Shown here in pieces: positions 10,632 to 17,819 of a DNA stretch of 64,000 nucleotides. Each line of letters begins with the position of its first letter. Within the stretch, counting starts at the first letter, position 1. A program made the translations under genes and the position numbers. The stretch lies in NCBI RefSeq assembly GCF_016887965.1, contig NZ_JAFDVD010000016.1:1-64000 (forward strand). The letters are read 5' to 3'. Below the pieces are notes generated by a model. That model made no database searches, was not told the DNA's origin, and worked only from the letters and a program-made list of their open reading frames with translations. The stretch is from Phycicoccus sonneratiae (lineage in GTDB: Bacteria > Actinomycetota > Actinomycetes > Actinomycetales > Dermatophilaceae).

Positions 10632-10653
10632 CGACACATTCGTCGATTCCTGG
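10632..10653 (-). repeat. Dispersed 20-base motif, intergenic copy 2
   Basis: Same orientation as copy 1, and identical over CCAGGAATCGACGAATGTGT; the final base of the 20-mer differs. The flanks CCAGGA are also conserved on one side. Confidence 0.75.
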
Positions 10654-10681
10654 ACGCGCCGCGCACCGGCCGGCGGACGCG

Positions 10682-10718
10682 GACGACCCCCGCCCGGCGG
10701 TGCCGGACGGGGGTCGTC
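10682..10718 (-). terminator. Terminator of cspA
   Basis: Arms at 10682-10697 and 10703-10718 (GACGACCCCCGCCCGG and its complement with one mismatch) enclose a 5-base loop, 24 bases beyond the cspA stop. Confidence 0.6.
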
Positions 10719-10741
10719 GCGAGGACTCGGGTGAACCCGGG

Positions 10742-10945
10742 TCAGATGGGGCGGACCTGGTCGGCCTGCGGGCCCTTCGGACCCTGGGTGACCTCGAACT
10801 CGACCCGCTGGGCCTCGTCCAGGCTGCGGTAGCCCTGGACGTCGATGGCGGAGTAGTGGACGAACACGTCCGGGCCGCCGCCGTCCTGGGCGATGAAACC
10901 AAAGCCCTTCTCGGCGTTGAACCACTTCACGGTGCCCTGTGCCAT
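10742..10945 (-). CDS. cspA: CspA family cold-shock protein
   Basis: 67 aa, the standard length of a single cold-shock domain. RNP1 (KGFGFI) and RNP2 (VFVHYSAI) are both intact, and the protein begins [15 protein letters not shown], as in most actinobacterial CspA proteins. It binds single-stranded RNA and DNA and melts mRNA structure in the cytoplasm. ATG 10945 is preceded by AGGAAG. A leader of roughly 127 bases with a perfect hairpin (10989-11011) lies between the putative promoter and the start, as is typical of temperature-controlled csp mRNAs. It is monocistronic, with its own terminator. Confidence 0.96.
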   Translation of the reverse strand: MAQGTVKWFNAEKGFGFIAQDGGGPDVFVHYSAIDVQGYRSLDEAQRVEFEVTQGPKGPQADQVRPI

Positions 10946-10988
10946 ATGGGGAGAACTTCCTTTACCTGTGTGCACTCGGCCGGTGCCC

Positions 10989-11011
10989 GTCGCATCGACC
11001 GTGGATGCGAC
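10989..11011 (-). promoter_or_regulatory. Leader hairpin of cspA
   Basis: GTCGCATC and GATGCGAC form perfect 8-base arms around a 7-base loop in the presumed cspA 5' leader, 44 bases before the start codon. Post-transcriptional control is inferred from the known behaviour of csp leaders. Confidence 0.45.
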
Positions 11012-11078
11012 TCCAGCCCCCCTGTGGCGCGAGGGTAGTTCGACCTTCGAGGTACTGCTGTTGCTGCAACCGCCAGCG

Positions 11079-11084
11079 AACCTA
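11079..11084 (-). promoter_or_regulatory. Putative -10 element of cspA
   Basis: The minus strand reads TGCTAGGTT, an extended -10 with TAGGTT as the hexamer. It would place the transcript start near 11072 and give a leader of about 127 bases. No convincing -35 is seen. Confidence 0.35.
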
Positions 11085-11139
11085 GCAGAGGTTGGTCGCT
11101 CTCACCGGTTGCGTGGCGCAGAGTCCACGAGGCGGGCAC

Positions 11140-11538
11140 TCAGGCGTCGGCGGCGGGCACGACGAGCACGTCGCAGTCGGCGTCCGCGAGGACTCCCGAG
11201 AGGGTCGAGCCCCCCGTTCCGACCCCGGCCGGCCGCCGCCTCCGGAGGCCGACGACGAGCAGCCGCGCGGAGCATCCCGCCGCCGCCTGCACGAGCTCGT
11301 CGGCCGGCGCGAGCCCGCGCGAGGGTTGCCGGACCTCGTGCGGCACACCGACGTCCGCGAGGCAGGCGCACAGTGCGTCGATGTCGCGCCGGTCGGCCAG
11401 ACCGCGCCGACGGGGTTCGGCATCGGTGCCGGCGTTGACCACGAGGAGCGGCTGCGCGGTGCGCGCCGCCTCGGCGACCGCGGCCTCGAGGGCGGCGAGG
11501 CCGTCGCGGCGCGGCACGTAGCCGACGACGATGGTCAT
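11140..11538 (-). CDS. Universal stress protein (UspA) family protein
   Basis: 132 aa with the single-domain USP pattern. It opens with a MTIVVGYVP strand, has a central Asp/Glu helix, and ends in a nucleotide-binding-like loop, VVGLRRRRP..GTGGSTLSGVL, then CDVLVVPA. The Gly spacing fits the ATP-binding USP subclass, although the G-2x-G-9x-G(S/T) motif is somewhat altered. ATG 11538 with GGAG upstream is preferred over the ATG at 11571. It lies alone between cspA and the sugar ABC operon. Function beyond stress-related nucleotide binding is unknown. Confidence 0.8.
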   Translation of the reverse strand: MTIVVGYVPRRDGLAALEAAVAEAARTAQPLLVVNAGTDAEPRRRGLADRRDIDALCACLADVGVPHEVRQPSRGLAPADELVQAAAGCSARLLVVGLRRRRPAGVGTGGSTLSGVLADADCDVLVVPAADA

Positions 11539-11635
11539 GGGCACTCCGGTGTGCGTGGGGGCAGGGGGCATCGCGTCCCGCGCGCGACGGCGGGACGGGG
11601 CGCCGCACCCCGCGCGGGGGTGCGGCGCCCGGCCG

Positions 11636-12466
11636 TCAGCCCGAGAGGGTCTTGGCGCCGGTCATGATCGCGACGCCCTCTCCCATGTCGTGCGACTGCG
11701 GGGTGATGACACCCGCGCAGCCCCCGAGCCGCTGGATGTGGATGCGGTCGGCGACGTCCCACACGTGCGGCATGTTGTGGCTGATGAGGATGACCGCGAG
11801 ACCGTTGTCCCGCAGCTGCTTCACCATGTCGAGGACCATCCCCGACTCCTTGACGCCGAGGGCCGCGGTCGGCTCGTCGAGCACGACGACCTTGGACCCG
11901 AACGCCGCCGCACGGGCGACCGCCACGGCCTGGCGCTGACCACCGGAGAGGGTCTCGACGGCCTGACCCATGTTCTGGATCGTCTGGATGCCGAGGTCCT
12001 GCACCGACTGGCCGGCCTCGCGCTCCATGCCGCCCTTGTCGAGCATCCGGAACACCGAGCCGAGGACGCCCTTGCGACGCGTCTCGCGACCGAGGTACAG
12101 GTTGCTCGCGATGTCGAGCGCGGGGATGACGGCCAGCTGCTGGTACACCGTCTCGATGCCGGCCTCGCGGGCGTCCTGCGGCCGCCGGAAGGTGACCGGC
12201 GAGCCCTCGAGCCGGATGCTGCCGGAGTCGGGCACGTAGGCGCCGGTGAGGCACTTGATGAGCGTCGACTTGCCGGCCCCGTTGTCGCCGATGACCGCGA
12301 GCACCTCGCCCTTGTAGAGGTCGAGGTTGACCCCGTCGAGGCCGACGACCCGCCCGAAGGTGATGACGAGCTCGCGCGCCGAGAGCACGGGCTCCGCGTC
12401 GTAGATGTGCCGCTTGGCCTCGGGGATGTGGTCGACCGCGAGGGGCAGCTTCTCCATGGTGCTCAC
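11636..12466 (-). CDS. Monosaccharide ABC transporter ATP-binding protein, single-domain FrcA type
   Basis: 276 aa with one ABC domain: Walker A GDNGAGKST, signature LSGGQRQAVAVARA, Walker B VVVLDEPTAAL and the switch His in ISHNM. Most CUT2 sugar importers (RbsA, XylG) carry two fused domains of about 500 aa. A single domain of this size is the FrcA (fructose/ribose/mannose) arrangement. The GTG start at 12466 overlaps the permease stop by four bases (GTGA), with AAGG upstream; ATG 12457 is the alternative. It is the last gene of the operon and energises the permease encoded just before it. Confidence 0.92.
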   Translation of the reverse strand: MSTMEKLPLAVDHIPEAKRHIYDAEPVLSARELVITFGRVVGLDGVNLDLYKGEVLAVIGDNGAGKSTLIKCLTGAYVPDSGSIRLEGSPVTFRRPQDAREAGIETVYQQLAVIPALDIASNLYLGRETRRKGVLGSVFRMLDKGGMEREAGQSVQDLGIQTIQNMGQAVETLSGGQRQAVAVARAAAFGSKVVVLDEPTAALGVKESGMVLDMVKQLRDNGLAVILISHNMPHVWDVADRIHIQRLGGCAGVITPQSHDMGEGVAIMTGAKTLSG

Positions 12467-13485
12467 GACTTGACCTTCCGGATCCACTGGTCGACGGCGA
12501 CCGCGACGACGATGAGCACGCCGATCGCGAGGACGCGCCACTGCTGGTTGACGCCGATGAGCGAGAGCCCGAAGTCGAACGTCTGGACGATGAGCGCCCC
12601 GATGAGGGTGCCGATGAGCCGGCCCCGCCCGCCGAAGAGGCTCGTGCCGCCGATGACGACCGCGGTGATGCTGTCGAGGTTCGCCGTCGGGACGGCGTTC
12701 GGCGTCGCCGAGCCGGCCCGTCCGATGAGGACCCAGCCCGCGATGCCGTAGATGAGGCCGGCGACGGTGTAGACGGCCAAGAGGATCCGCTTGCTCGGCA
12801 CACCGGACAGGCGGGCCGACTCGGCGTCGTCACCGACCGCGTACACGTAGCGCCCCCAGGCGGTCTGCGACAGCACGAAGGCCATCACCGCGTAGATGAG
12901 GACCACGACGACGATCCCCCAGGTGAGCCGGAACGCCCCGATGCCGAAGCCCTCGCCGAGGAAGTTGAGGATCCGCGGCAGGTGCTCGGCCTGGATGCTC
13001 GACCCGCCCGAGTAGAGCAGCGCGATGGCCGTGAAGATGCTCAGCGTGCCGAGCGTGACGATGAACGGGGGCAGGTTGATCCGCGTGACGAGCAGGCCGT
13101 TGAGCAACCCCGCGAGCGTGGCGAGCGCGATGCCGATCAGCAGCGCGAGCAGCCCGGGCATCCCCCCGTCCTTGGCGAGCGAGGCCATGACCATCATCGA
13201 GAGGATCATGATCGCGCCGACCGAGAGGTCGATGCCCGCCGTGAGGATGACCAGGGTCTGGCCGACCGCCAGCGCCGCGACGATCGCGGTCTGCTGCAAC
13301 AGGGTTCCCATCGCTCCGGCGGTGAGGAACAGAGGCGTCGCGATGAAGAAGGCGACGAACGTGATGAAGAGCAGCAGCAGCGGGCTGAGCCACGGGCGCT
13401 TGTGCAGGTGGTTCTGCAGCTGCTGGACCGGGGACTGCCGCCGCCGAGCGAACTCGGCGGCGGCAGCAGAGCCAGAGGCGGTCAT
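12463..13485 (-). CDS. Monosaccharide ABC transporter permease, FrcC/RbsC type
   Basis: 340-aa CUT2-family permease with eight to ten membrane segments. It has the family stretches LAVGQTLVILTAGIDLSVG, INLPPFIVTLGTLSIF and ITAVVIGGTSLFGGRG. The ATG at 13485 is two bases after the binding-protein stop, and the 3' end overlaps the ATPase start. Together the three genes form a sugar importer. The ligand is not certain. FrcC-type relatives take fructose, ribose or mannose. Confidence 0.94.
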   Translation of the reverse strand: MTASGSAAAAEFARRRQSPVQQLQNHLHKRPWLSPLLLLFITFVAFFIATPLFLTAGAMGTLLQQTAIVAALAVGQTLVILTAGIDLSVGAIMILSMMVMASLAKDGGMPGLLALLIGIALATLAGLLNGLLVTRINLPPFIVTLGTLSIFTAIALLYSGGSSIQAEHLPRILNFLGEGFGIGAFRLTWGIVVVVLIYAVMAFVLSQTAWGRYVYAVGDDAESARLSGVPSKRILLAVYTVAGLIYGIAGWVLIGRAGSATPNAVPTANLDSITAVVIGGTSLFGGRGRLIGTLIGALIVQTFDFGLSLIGVNQQWRVLAIGVLIVVAVAVDQWIRKVKS

Positions 13486-13487
13486 GC

Positions 13488-14594
13488 TCAGTTGCCCCAG
13501 CAGATGTCGGCACCCTTGGTCGAGTCGATGCTCTCGACCCCGTCGACCGGCTTGTCGGTGACGAGCGCGACGCCGGTGTCGAAGAAGTCGAGGCCCTCGG
13601 TGGTCTGCGGCTTCTCGCCGCCGCGGGCGATCTTCGCGATCGCCTCCATGCCGAGGGTCGCCATCTTCAGCGGGTACTGCTGGGCGGTGGCGCCGATGAC
13701 GCCGTCCTTGACCGACTTGACGCCGGCGCAGCCGCCGTCGACCGAGACGATGGTCGCGGTCTTGCCCGCGGCCTGGAGGGCGGCGTTGGCGCCGACCGCC
13801 GCCGGCTCGTTGATCGTGTAGACGAGGTTGATGTCCGGGTTCTTCGCGAGGCACTTCTCCATCGCGGAGCGGCCGCCGTCCTCGGCGCCGTTCGAGGCCT
13901 CGTTGCAGACGATCGTGTAGTCGCCGCCCTTGCCGGCGGTGTACTTGCCGGTGGGGGCCTCGTCGCCGTTCTTCTTGCCGTCGGCGACATCGATGCCCAT
14001 GCCCTCGAGGAAGCCCTGGTCGCGGTTGTAGTCGACCGAGACGATCTTGTCGTTGAACAGGTCGAGGAGGGCGATGACCGCCGCCTTGCCGTCGAGCGTC
14101 GCCGCGGCCCACTGGCCGTCGAGCTTGCCCGCGGAGCGGTTGTCGGTGGCGAAGGTGATGTCGACGGTGTCGGCCGGGTCCGGCGGGGTGTCGAGGGCGA
14201 TGACGTAGAGGCCGGCGTCGCGGGCCTTCTTGATGGCGGCGTTGACGCCGGTGGACATCGGGGTGATGAGGATCCCCTTGTCCTGGCGGGCGATCGCGTT
14301 CTCGATGGCCGTGATCTGGCCCTGGTCGTCACCCTCCTGCTTGCCGGAGGCCACGGTGAGCTTGACGTCGTTCTTCGCGGCGTCGGCCTTCGCGCCGTTC
14401 TGCATGGCGACGAAGAAGGGGTTCGAGGAGTCCTTCGTGATGAGGGTGACGCCGACGGTGGACTCCCCTCCGCTCCCGGAGTCGGAGTCGGAGGAGCGGT
14501 TGCAGGCGGTGGCGGTGAGGGCGAGGCCGACGATGCCGACCGAGGCGACGACACGGCGGGCCGTGCGCGGCGAGGGGACCTGACGGATGTGCAT
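13488..14594 (-). CDS. Sugar ABC transporter substrate-binding lipoprotein, FrcB/RbsB type
   Basis: 368 aa. The signal peptide ends in the lipobox ALTATACNRS (Cys31), followed by a Ser/Asp/Gly linker and a periplasmic-binding-protein-like fold of the ribose/fructose class (VGVTLITKDSSNPFF, GILITPMSTG, VIALDTPPD). AAAGGAG precedes ATG 14594 at slightly long spacing. It is the first gene of the operon. The promoter TTGACC-17-TACAAA and a perfect 14-base operator lie directly upstream, so the LacI regulator encoded divergently very probably represses it until sugar is present. Confidence 0.93.
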   Translation of the reverse strand: MHIRQVPSPRTARRVVASVGIVGLALTATACNRSSDSDSGSGGESTVGVTLITKDSSNPFFVAMQNGAKADAAKNDVKLTVASGKQEGDDQGQITAIENAIARQDKGILITPMSTGVNAAIKKARDAGLYVIALDTPPDPADTVDITFATDNRSAGKLDGQWAAATLDGKAAVIALLDLFNDKIVSVDYNRDQGFLEGMGIDVADGKKNGDEAPTGKYTAGKGGDYTIVCNEASNGAEDGGRSAMEKCLAKNPDINLVYTINEPAAVGANAALQAAGKTATIVSVDGGCAGVKSVKDGVIGATAQQYPLKMATLGMEAIAKIARGGEKPQTTEGLDFFDTGVALVTDKPVDGVESIDSTKGADICWGN

Positions 14595-14645
14595 GATCCG
14601 TGACTCTCCTTTGAGTACTGGGCTGGGTCGAACGACGCTGCCTCG

Positions 14646-14659
14646 TGACAACGTTGTCA
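14646..14659. promoter_or_regulatory. LacI-type operator O1
   Basis: TGACAACGTTGTCA is a perfect 14-base palindrome with the central CG typical of LacI-family sites. It sits just downstream of the predicted -10 of the binding-protein promoter, where a bound repressor would block initiation. Confidence 0.85.
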
Positions 14660-14666
14660 GGAACCA

Positions 14667-14695
14667 TTTGTAGCGTTCACTTGCGCGCAGGTCAA
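14667..14695 (-). promoter_or_regulatory. Promoter of the frc-like operon
   Basis: On the minus strand TTGACC (14695-14690) is followed after 17 bases by TACAAA (14672-14667), a near-consensus vegetative promoter. Its predicted start point abuts operator O1. Confidence 0.7.
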
Positions 14696-14710
14696 GACAT
14701 CCGTTACACA
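14681..14710 (+). promoter_or_regulatory. Possible promoter of the LacI regulator gene
   Basis: TTGCGC (14681-14686) and TACACA (14705-14710) are 18 bases apart. The predicted transcript start falls at about 14717, next to the GTG at 14718, which would make the mRNA leaderless. It overlaps the opposing promoter. Confidence 0.35.
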
Positions 14711-14717
14711 TCGTGAT

Positions 14718-15761
14718 GTGGCCGTGACATCGTTGTCAGATCCGGGACGCTCCCGCGCGACGATGCGCGACGTCGCCGCCCTGGCCGGCGTCAGCCTCAA
14801 GACCGTGTCCCGGGTCGTCAACGAGGAGGCCGGCGTCTCCCCCGACGTCCGCGAGCGGGTCGGTGCCGCCGTGCGCCGCCTCGACTACCGCCCGAACCTC
14901 GCCGCGAGCAACCTCCGGCGCACCGGCGCCCGCACCGGCCTCATCGGCGCGCTCGTGCAGGACCTCTCGAACTCGTTCTCCGCGGGGGTGCTCCGCTCGC
15001 TCGAGGACATCGCCCGGGCGCACCGCACCGCCGTCCTCGCCGCCAGCCTCGACGAGGGCGTCGACCGCGAGCAGGCGATGGTCCACGACCTCGTCACCCG
15101 GCGCGTCGACGGCCTCGTCCTCATGCCGGCCAGCCAGCGCCAGGACTACCTCGTCGCCGAGCTCCGCACCGGCACACCGGCGGTCTTCGTCGACCGCCCG
15201 CCGCGTGGGGTCGACGCCGACTCCGTCGTCGTCGACAACCTCCTCGGTGCCCGGCTGGCCACCGAGCACCTCCTCGACCACGGGCACCGGCGCATCGCGG
15301 CGCTCTTCCACCTGCCGCAGATCCCCACCGCCCACGAGCGCATCGCCGGATTCACGTCGGCGCACACCGACCGCGGGGTGCGCCCCGACGACCGGCTCGT
15401 CGTCGAGGGCATCACCTCCACCGACGAGGCGACCGAGGTCGTGCACCGGCTGCTCGACCTCGACGACCCGCCGACGGCGATCTTCGCCGGCCGCAACATC
15501 CTCGCCTCGGGCGCCGTCCGGGCCCTCGCCGAGCGCGGGCTGCGGCGCTCGGTGGCGCTCGTCAGCTTCGACGACTTCCCGATGGCCGACCTGCTCGACC
15601 CCGGGCTCACCGTCGTCCGCCAGGACGTCTCGCGCATCGGCCGCACGGTGGCGCAGATGCTCTTCGAGCGGATCGGCGGCGAGAGCTCGCCGCCGCGGCA
15701 CGTCGTCATCGAGCCGACCCTCGTCGTCCGCGGCTCGGGCGAGATCCCGCCCCCGGCCTGA
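14718..15761 (+). CDS. LacI family transcriptional regulator
   Basis: 347 aa. The N-terminal LacI helix-turn-helix and hinge (MRDVAALAGVSLKTVSRVV...RLDYRPNLAASNLR) is followed by a periplasmic-binding-protein-like effector domain (GLIGALVQDLSNSFSAG, FVDRPPRGVDADSVVVDN). GTG 14718 lacks a ribosome site but fits a leaderless transcript. ATG 14763, which starts exactly at the helix-turn-helix, is the main alternative and would leave operator O2 in the leader. It diverges from the sugar ABC operon and is flanked by the operators O1 and O2, which implies repression of that operon and autoregulation. Confidence 0.93.
   Translation: MAVTSLSDPGRSRATMRDVAALAGVSLKTVSRVVNEEAGVSPDVRERVGAAVRRLDYRPNLAASNLRRTGARTGLIGALVQDLSNSFSAGVLRSLEDIARAHRTAVLAASLDEGVDREQAMVHDLVTRRVDGLVLMPASQRQDYLVAELRTGTPAVFVDRPPRGVDADSVVVDNLLGARLATEHLLDHGHRRIAALFHLPQIPTAHERIAGFTSAHTDRGVRPDDRLVVEGITSTDEATEVVHRLLDLDDPPTAIFAGRNILASGAVRALAERGLRRSVALVSFDDFPMADLLDPGLTVVRQDVSRIGRTVAQMLFERIGGESSPPRHVVIEPTLVVRGSGEIPPPA
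14725..14738. promoter_or_regulatory. LacI-type operator O2
   Basis: TGACATCGTTGTCA differs from the perfect palindrome O1 by one base and lies 79 bases from it, about 7.5 helical turns. It overlaps the 5' end of the regulator gene, which fits autoregulation or looping between the two sites. Confidence 0.7.
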
Positions 15762-15779
15762 GCGTCGGCGCCGTGACGG

Positions 15780-16736
15780 TCAGGCGCGCAGGTGGCGGGC
15801 GCGGGTCATGAGGTAGACCCCGAAGGCCACGAGCCCGACGGAGACGACCGCGAGCGCCCACCGCCCGGCCGGGGCCTGCTGGAGGAAGTGCAGCGCGCCG
15901 TCGATGCCGGTGGAGGCCGTGACGTCGTGCGTGCGGGCGGCGATGACGAACAGCAGCCCGACGACGGCGAAGGCGACGCCGCGGGTCACGAAGCCGAGGA
16001 TGCCCACCGAGACGAGGAGGCGCCCGGGTGGCCGGGCGAGGTCGAGGAGGAAGTCGCGCGAGAGGCCGGACCAGATGCTGAAGACGCCGACCCCGGCGAC
16101 CGCGATGCCGGTGCCGACGACGAGCAGCACCCCGCCCGGCAGGCCGAGGAGCGAGCGGGTGATGCCGACGGTGGAGTCGCGGCTCGTCTGGCCGGCGCCG
16201 ATGGCGAAGGCCGCCGCGGCCCAGGCGACGGTGGCGTAGGCGATGCCGTCGGCCGCGTGCTCGAGCCGCTTGAGCCGGGTGTGGCAGTGCCGGCCGGTGA
16301 CCGCCCGCGCGAGGTTCCACACGGTGACGACGGCGAACCCGACGCACGAGACCCAGAGCACCGCGCGCCCGCCGAGCGTCGTCGCGATGGCCGTGAGCGC
16401 ACCGGACTCGTCGGCCGTCGTGGTGCTGCGCCCGATCCAGACGACCTGGAGGCCGGCCCAGCCCATCGCGACGTGGAGCAGTCCGTCGAGGAGGAACCCG
16501 AAGCGGGCGCCGGCGCTGACCGCCCGGTGGGTCTCGGCGACCTCGGCCGCGCGGGCCGTCGTCTCCACCGCCTGCCGGGTCACCTCGCCGGCCGCCTCGA
16601 CCGCGTCGTGCACGGTGTCGACGGCGTTGTGCACCGTCTCGACGACGGGTGCGGCGACCTCCTCGACCTCGTGGACGACCGCGGCGAGCGGACCCTCGGC
16701 GGGTGCCTCGTCCGTCGGCTCGGCGGGGCGGCTCAC
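15780..16736 (-). CDS. DUF1206 domain-containing membrane protein
   Basis: 318 aa. An acidic, helical N-terminal extension of about 70 residues (VVHEVEEVAAPVVETVHNAV...) precedes a six-helix membrane region arranged as three two-helix repeats, the DUF1206 pattern (ARFGFLLDGLLHVAMGW, HAADGIAYATVAWAAAAF, GFVTRGVAFAVVGLLFV). Its function is unknown. The GTG at 16736 overlaps the cupin gene stop by four bases (GTGA), so the two are coupled. The coiled-coil-like N-terminal extension is longer than usual for the family. Confidence 0.85.
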   Translation of the reverse strand: MSRPAEPTDEAPAEGPLAAVVHEVEEVAAPVVETVHNAVDTVHDAVEAAGEVTRQAVETTARAAEVAETHRAVSAGARFGFLLDGLLHVAMGWAGLQVVWIGRSTTTADESGALTAIATTLGGRAVLWVSCVGFAVVTVWNLARAVTGRHCHTRLKRLEHAADGIAYATVAWAAAAFAIGAGQTSRDSTVGITRSLLGLPGGVLLVVGTGIAVAGVGVFSIWSGLSRDFLLDLARPPGRLLVSVGILGFVTRGVAFAVVGLLFVIAARTHDVTASTGIDGALHFLQQAPAGRWALAVVSVGLVAFGVYLMTRARHLRA

Positions 16737-17119
16737 CGGTGCGGGGGCGGGGCGTCCGCGACGTTGACGGTCGGGATGCCCGTGCCGGCGCGGGCGATGA
16801 CGGCGAGCGAGGGCTCCCGGCCCGGGTTCGACTCGCGGTGCACGGTGAAGGCCGGCACGTGGACGTAGCAGCCGGCCGCGGCGTCGACCCAGCCCTCGAC
16901 CCCCTCGCACTCCAGGCGCAGGACGCCCCGGACGACGTAGAGGACGCTGGTGTTGGCGTCGTGGTGGTGCCACCCCGAGACGGCGCCGGGGTCGGTGACG
17001 ACCTGTCCGGCCCAGAGTCCCGGCACCTCGAGGGCGCGGCGGCGGAACATCCCGGACGTTGGGTCGGCCTCGACGAGCTCGTCGTCGCGCACGACGCGCA
17101 CCGGCTCCCACTCGACCAT
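16733..17119 (-). CDS. Cupin domain-containing protein
   Basis: 128 aa with one cupin barrel: motif 1 GWHHHDANTSVLYVVRGVL gives the metal-binding His cluster, and motif 2 is YVHVPAFTVHRE. It could be a small metal-dependent enzyme or a sensor. The ATG at 17119 has no strong ribosome site. It is the first gene of a two-gene unit with the DUF1206 protein. The hairpin element at 17152-17227 lies just upstream. No specific reaction can be assigned. Confidence 0.85.
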   Translation of the reverse strand: MVEWEPVRVVRDDELVEADPTSGMFRRRALEVPGLWAGQVVTDPGAVSGWHHHDANTSVLYVVRGVLRLECEGVEGWVDAAAGCYVHVPAFTVHRESNPGREPSLAVIARAGTGIPTVNVADAPPPHR

Positions 17120-17151
17120 CCGGCCACGGTAGCCCCGGCGGCCCCGCGTCC

Positions 17152-17227
17152 CCGACTTATTGCCCATCCCCCACTCCGGAAGCGCTCCCAACGGCCGCCA
17201 GGAGGTGGGTGATGGGCAATGAGTCGG
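17152..17227. repeat. Dispersed inverted-repeat element, copy A
   Basis: Left arm CCGACTTATTGCCCATCCCC and right arm complement CCGACTCATTGCCCATCACC continue into CCAC and are nearly identical. The loop is about 20 bases. The same arm core, GACTnATTGCCCA, forms the ends of the element at 37316-37386. It lies between the cupin gene and tRNA-Ser. Confidence 0.75.
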
Positions 17228-17328
17228 CGCAAGCGACGGGCGTGGGACTCCGGCTCTCACTCCGTTCGAGCCTCCCCGTCATCCCCCGCCCTCCGAGCGC
17301 CCAGGGCGCTGCGCGCCCGCGGGCGCAG

Positions 17329-17415
17329 CGGAGGGCGTGGGATTCGAACCCACGATGACGTTGCCGCCATAGCGGTTTTCAAGACCGCCGCACTAGGCCA
17401 CTATGCGAGCCCTCC
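17329..17415 (-). tRNA. tRNA-Ser (UGA)
   Basis: 87 bases with the acceptor stem GGAGGGC/GCCCTCC, a G discriminator and no encoded CCA. The anticodon stem-loop is GCGGT-CTTGAAA-ACCGC with anticodon TGA at 17381-17379. A long variable arm typical of serine tRNAs and an intact T arm (GTGGGTTCGAATCCCAC) are present. Its 5' 43 bases are duplicated at 25223-25265, marking this gene as the integration site of the adjoining island. Confidence 0.97.
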
Positions 17416-17416
17416 A
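17373..17416. other. Left attachment site, inside tRNA-Ser
   Basis: 44 bases identical to 25223-25266. It covers the tRNA from the anticodon stem to the 5' end. Flanking bases differ on both sides (17372 versus 25222, 17417 versus 25267), which defines the repeat exactly. Confidence 0.85.
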
Positions 17417-17819
17417 ACGAGCATCTCCGCAGGTCAGCGGTGCACTCGCGTCGCGCGACACCGTGATGACTGGCCGGCGTACCACCGTGGTACCACCAAC
17501 CGCTGCAACCAGCTTCCGGTGTCGCACTCCCAGCCTAGAGGCAGCCCAGCACTGAGTCCGGCTGCCACGATGGACGTGCGGAGAGCCCCTCACGGCACGG
17601 CCATCTCATCGAGTGGTCCACCCGCCTCGACCCGCAAGGGCCGGTTAGGGCGACAACCACCCACGGATCGCCGACGCCGATGTCCGCCCTGCTCCGACCC
17701 GGGCCGATACCCTCCCCGCCCTCACCTGGCACTTGGCCGTTGCGGCCGTGGCTGTCCCGGCATCAACTGTCGGAACCATGCGGCACAGTGCTGGCAGAGA
17801 GCACAGACAGGAGCCTCGC
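17416..17819. other. Non-coding left end of the island
   Basis: About 400 bases between the attachment site and the first island gene. Apart from the 20-base arm-type repeat at 17478-17497 I see no gene or clear promoter. Open frames here lack coding character. Confidence 0.5.
17478..17497 (+). repeat. Arm-type repeat near the left end
   Basis: CGTACCACCGTGGTACCACC matches 25112-25131 at 19 of 20 positions in the same orientation. It contains the direct repeat GTACCACC and the palindrome GGTACC. A recombinase or excisionase binding site is inferred from its position 62 bases inside the attachment site. Confidence 0.6.

Noticed and set aside
17316-17326. GCCCGCGGGC palindrome as a tRNA-Ser terminator
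   Set aside because: A short GC palindrome is present near 17316-17326 after the tRNA 3' end, but the stem is too short to call with confidence.
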